A stretch of 6,510 bases of DNA from Holosporaceae bacterium (GTDB lineage Bacteria > Pseudomonadota > Alphaproteobacteria > UBA3830). Location of the stretch: NCBI GenBank assembly GCA_031269645.1, contig JAISYW010000059.1:1-6510 (forward strand), read 5' to 3'. Within the stretch, counting starts at the first letter, position 1. Every line of letters begins with the position of its first letter. Shown piece by piece: positions 5,279 through 6,510 of the stretch. Made by a program: the position numbers and the translations under genes. Below the pieces are notes generated by a model. The model was not told the origin of the DNA. It was given only the letters and a program-made list of their open reading frames with translations, and searched no databases.

Positions 5279-6238
5279 TTAAAACATAAAACAGTTTTTG
5301 CTACGCCAGACAACGTTTATTGAGATAGTCTCAATATGCTTATGGTATTTTTTTGGAATACGGATCAAATCTTTTTCGGTGGTAACTAATTGCGCGCGAA
5401 GCTTTTGGGCGTCAGAGATTAATTTTAGTATGTCTCCCTCTGAGTATGGATAATGATCCGGAAAGGCTATTTCCTTGACCACTTCGTAAGATTTTAGCGA
5501 TTTGAAAAACTTATTTGGATAGCCTAACCCGCAAAAAGCAAGTATTCGTCGATTTTTCATATTAGAAAAATCCTGACGTAACTGTCCGTAAACGATTGGG
5601 ATATCGGCAAACATTTTGAATTTATTGACGTCGAATGATTTTTTATATCCAAGTATTACGACAAAATCTATGTCAGGTTTGATTATTTTGAAATCTATTC
5701 TGTTCGGCCCCAATGGAAGCGTCTCTCCGTTACCAATTCCTTGTTCGTCGTCTATAACCAGTATTCTAACGTCTGGCTCGAGACTTCTTTGCATAACCCC
5801 GTCGTCTAAAACGAGATAATCAAAATCGTCTTGCTCGGCTAATTTCGCGATTTTCGAGCGGTCTTGCCCAACGAAAACCGGAAAATCCTTGGATAATAGC
5901 AACGGCTCGTCGCCAACGTCATTATAGGAGTGCACGGCGTTATTTACCGCTAAAATTTCGTTCGAAGATCGTCCGTATCCTCTGCTTAAAATTGCCGTTT
6001 TTTTATTTTGAGATCGCAGGATATCGCATATGGATTTTACAACGATTGTTTTCCCGGATCCTCCGGTAGTCATGCCGCCGATTGCAATAATTTTGGATTT
6101 AACGCTTTTGTATTTATACGCTTTTTTATAGTTATTGGCGGCGATTATGGAATAAATACAACTAATTGGTTTTAAAAGATATTTTAAAAAAATATTTGGA
6201 TGTTTATACCAGAATTTAGGGGCTTTTATAAAAAACAT
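5279..6238 (-). CDS. lpxK: tetraacyldisaccharide 4'-kinase
   Basis: LpxK phosphorylates the 4' position of the lipid A disaccharide at the inner membrane, the sixth step of lipid A synthesis. The 319-residue product is of family length. It has an N-terminal membrane-associating hydrophobic segment (about 17-34), a P-loop GGMTTGGSGKT (54-64), SRGYGR (85-90), GDEP (109-112, holding the acidic pair implicated in catalysis), LDDGVMQ (144-150), GIGNGETLPLGPNR (167-180), FCGLGYPNKFF (235-245), FPDHYPY (259-265, with the family's catalytic histidine) and TTEKDLIRIP (286-295). All motifs are intact, so the bacterium probably makes lipid A. The start is 15 bases after the upstream MFS gene's stop, suggesting co-transcription. 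The GGCGG-type sequence before the ATG is not a good Shine-Dalgarno match. Confidence 0.95.
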   Translation of the reverse strand: MFFIKAPKFWYKHPNIFLKYLLKPISCIYSIIAANNYKKAYKYKSVKSKIIAIGGMTTGGSGKTIVVKSICDILRSQNKKTAILSRGYGRSSNEILAVNNAVHSYNDVGDEPLLLSKDFPVFVGQDRSKIAKLAEQDDFDYLVLDDGVMQRSLEPDVRILVIDDEQGIGNGETLPLGPNRIDFKIIKPDIDFVVILGYKKSFDVNKFKMFADIPIVYGQLRQDFSNMKNRRILAFCGLGYPNKFFKSLKSYEVVKEIAFPDHYPYSEGDILKLISDAQKLRAQLVTTEKDLIRIPKKYHKHIETISINVVWRSKNCFMF

Positions 6239-6253
6239 CGCCGCCGAAACAAT

Positions 6254-6510
6254 TCATCGTTCATATTTCTTTGGTAATAATAATCTAAATACGCATAAAG
6301 CCAACGACGAGAAAAATATGCTGTATAAAAACGCAAATTTGCTTCCAAAATTAGTCCAAATATGCCCTGCGCAAGAGGAAGCAACGAGATAAGCAGTACC
6401 AAGAGCGCAGTAGTATATTCCTATGGCCGTCGCCCGAAGATGAGCGTCAACTTTTGAAGTTATTATCGATAAAAACAATCCTTGAACGGCAGTCATCTGT
6501 CCGCCCCAAA
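6254..6510 (-). CDS. major facilitator superfamily transporter, C-terminal end (runs off right edge)
   Basis: The minus-strand frame is open from the right edge to a TGA at 6254-6256, giving the last 84 residues; an internal ATG at 6496 is not likely to be the true start. The fragment begins in the family's loop and helix 10 region. It shows the HLRATAIGIYY segment typical of the D-x-x-x-R-A-x-x-x-G pattern before helix 11, then two hydrophobic helices (roughly CALGTAYLVASSCAGHIW and FAFLYSIFFSSLALCVF) and a basic tail, LLPKKYER. This is the usual end of a 12-helix MFS carrier. The substrate cannot be told from this part. It lies 15 bases upstream of lpxK in the same direction. Confidence 0.75.
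   Translation of the reverse strand, partial: WGGQMTAVQGLFLSIITSKVDAHLRATAIGIYYCALGTAYLVASSCAGHIWTNFGSKFAFLYSIFFSSLALCVFRLLLPKKYER

Noticed and set aside
5270..5281. Inverted repeat TAACATTTGTTA between the convergent genes as a bidirectional terminator
   Set aside because: The stem is four or five AT-rich pairs with a tiny loop and no proper T-run on either side.

Overview
The window is a compact, AT-rich stretch of a Gram-negative bacterial chromosome. Its gene set and protein types point to an alphaproteobacterium with a reduced, host-associated lifestyle, of the kind seen in Holosporales or Rickettsiales-like intracellular bacteria. Three points support this. The IhfB and AccD proteins look alphaproteobacterial, but the genes abut directly, without the trp genes that usually lie between them in free-living relatives. 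LPS and outer-membrane assembly genes are kept. The queuosine genes look like a salvage rather than a synthesis arrangement. The taxon is inferred from protein character only; no database search was possible.

Layout. Positions 1-3434 hold one tightly packed minus-strand operon. Reading in its direction, it has a degenerate SAM-methyltransferase-like protein, a YhhQ/VUT-family queuosine-precursor transporter, tRNA-guanine transglycosylase (Tgt), and the start of a TamA-like Omp85 protein that runs off the left edge. Genes overlap by 10-17 bases or are 4 bases apart. A 94-base divergent intergenic region (3435-3528) separates this operon from a plus-strand pair, ihfB-accD, coupled by an ATGA overlap. 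A 91-base spacer (4686-4776) with good sigma70-type promoter elements then precedes an unrecognised small exported protein or lipoprotein (4777-5244), whose 3' end carries a degenerate 28-30 base repeat. Convergent to it on the minus strand are lpxK (5279-6238) and, upstream of lpxK, the last two helices of an MFS transporter that enters from the right edge.

How the genes fit together. YhhQ and Tgt are consecutive steps of queuosine acquisition: uptake of a precursor base, then its insertion at position 34 of tRNAs. The Tgt carries an insertion and pocket changes that recall the Chlamydia enzyme, reported to use queuine rather than preQ1. The pair therefore may let the bacterium take finished queuine from a eukaryotic host; this is the most interesting point in the window. 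TamA (outer-membrane protein assembly), LpxK (lipid A) and AccD (fatty-acid precursor) all serve envelope construction. IhfB is a nucleoid and regulatory protein.
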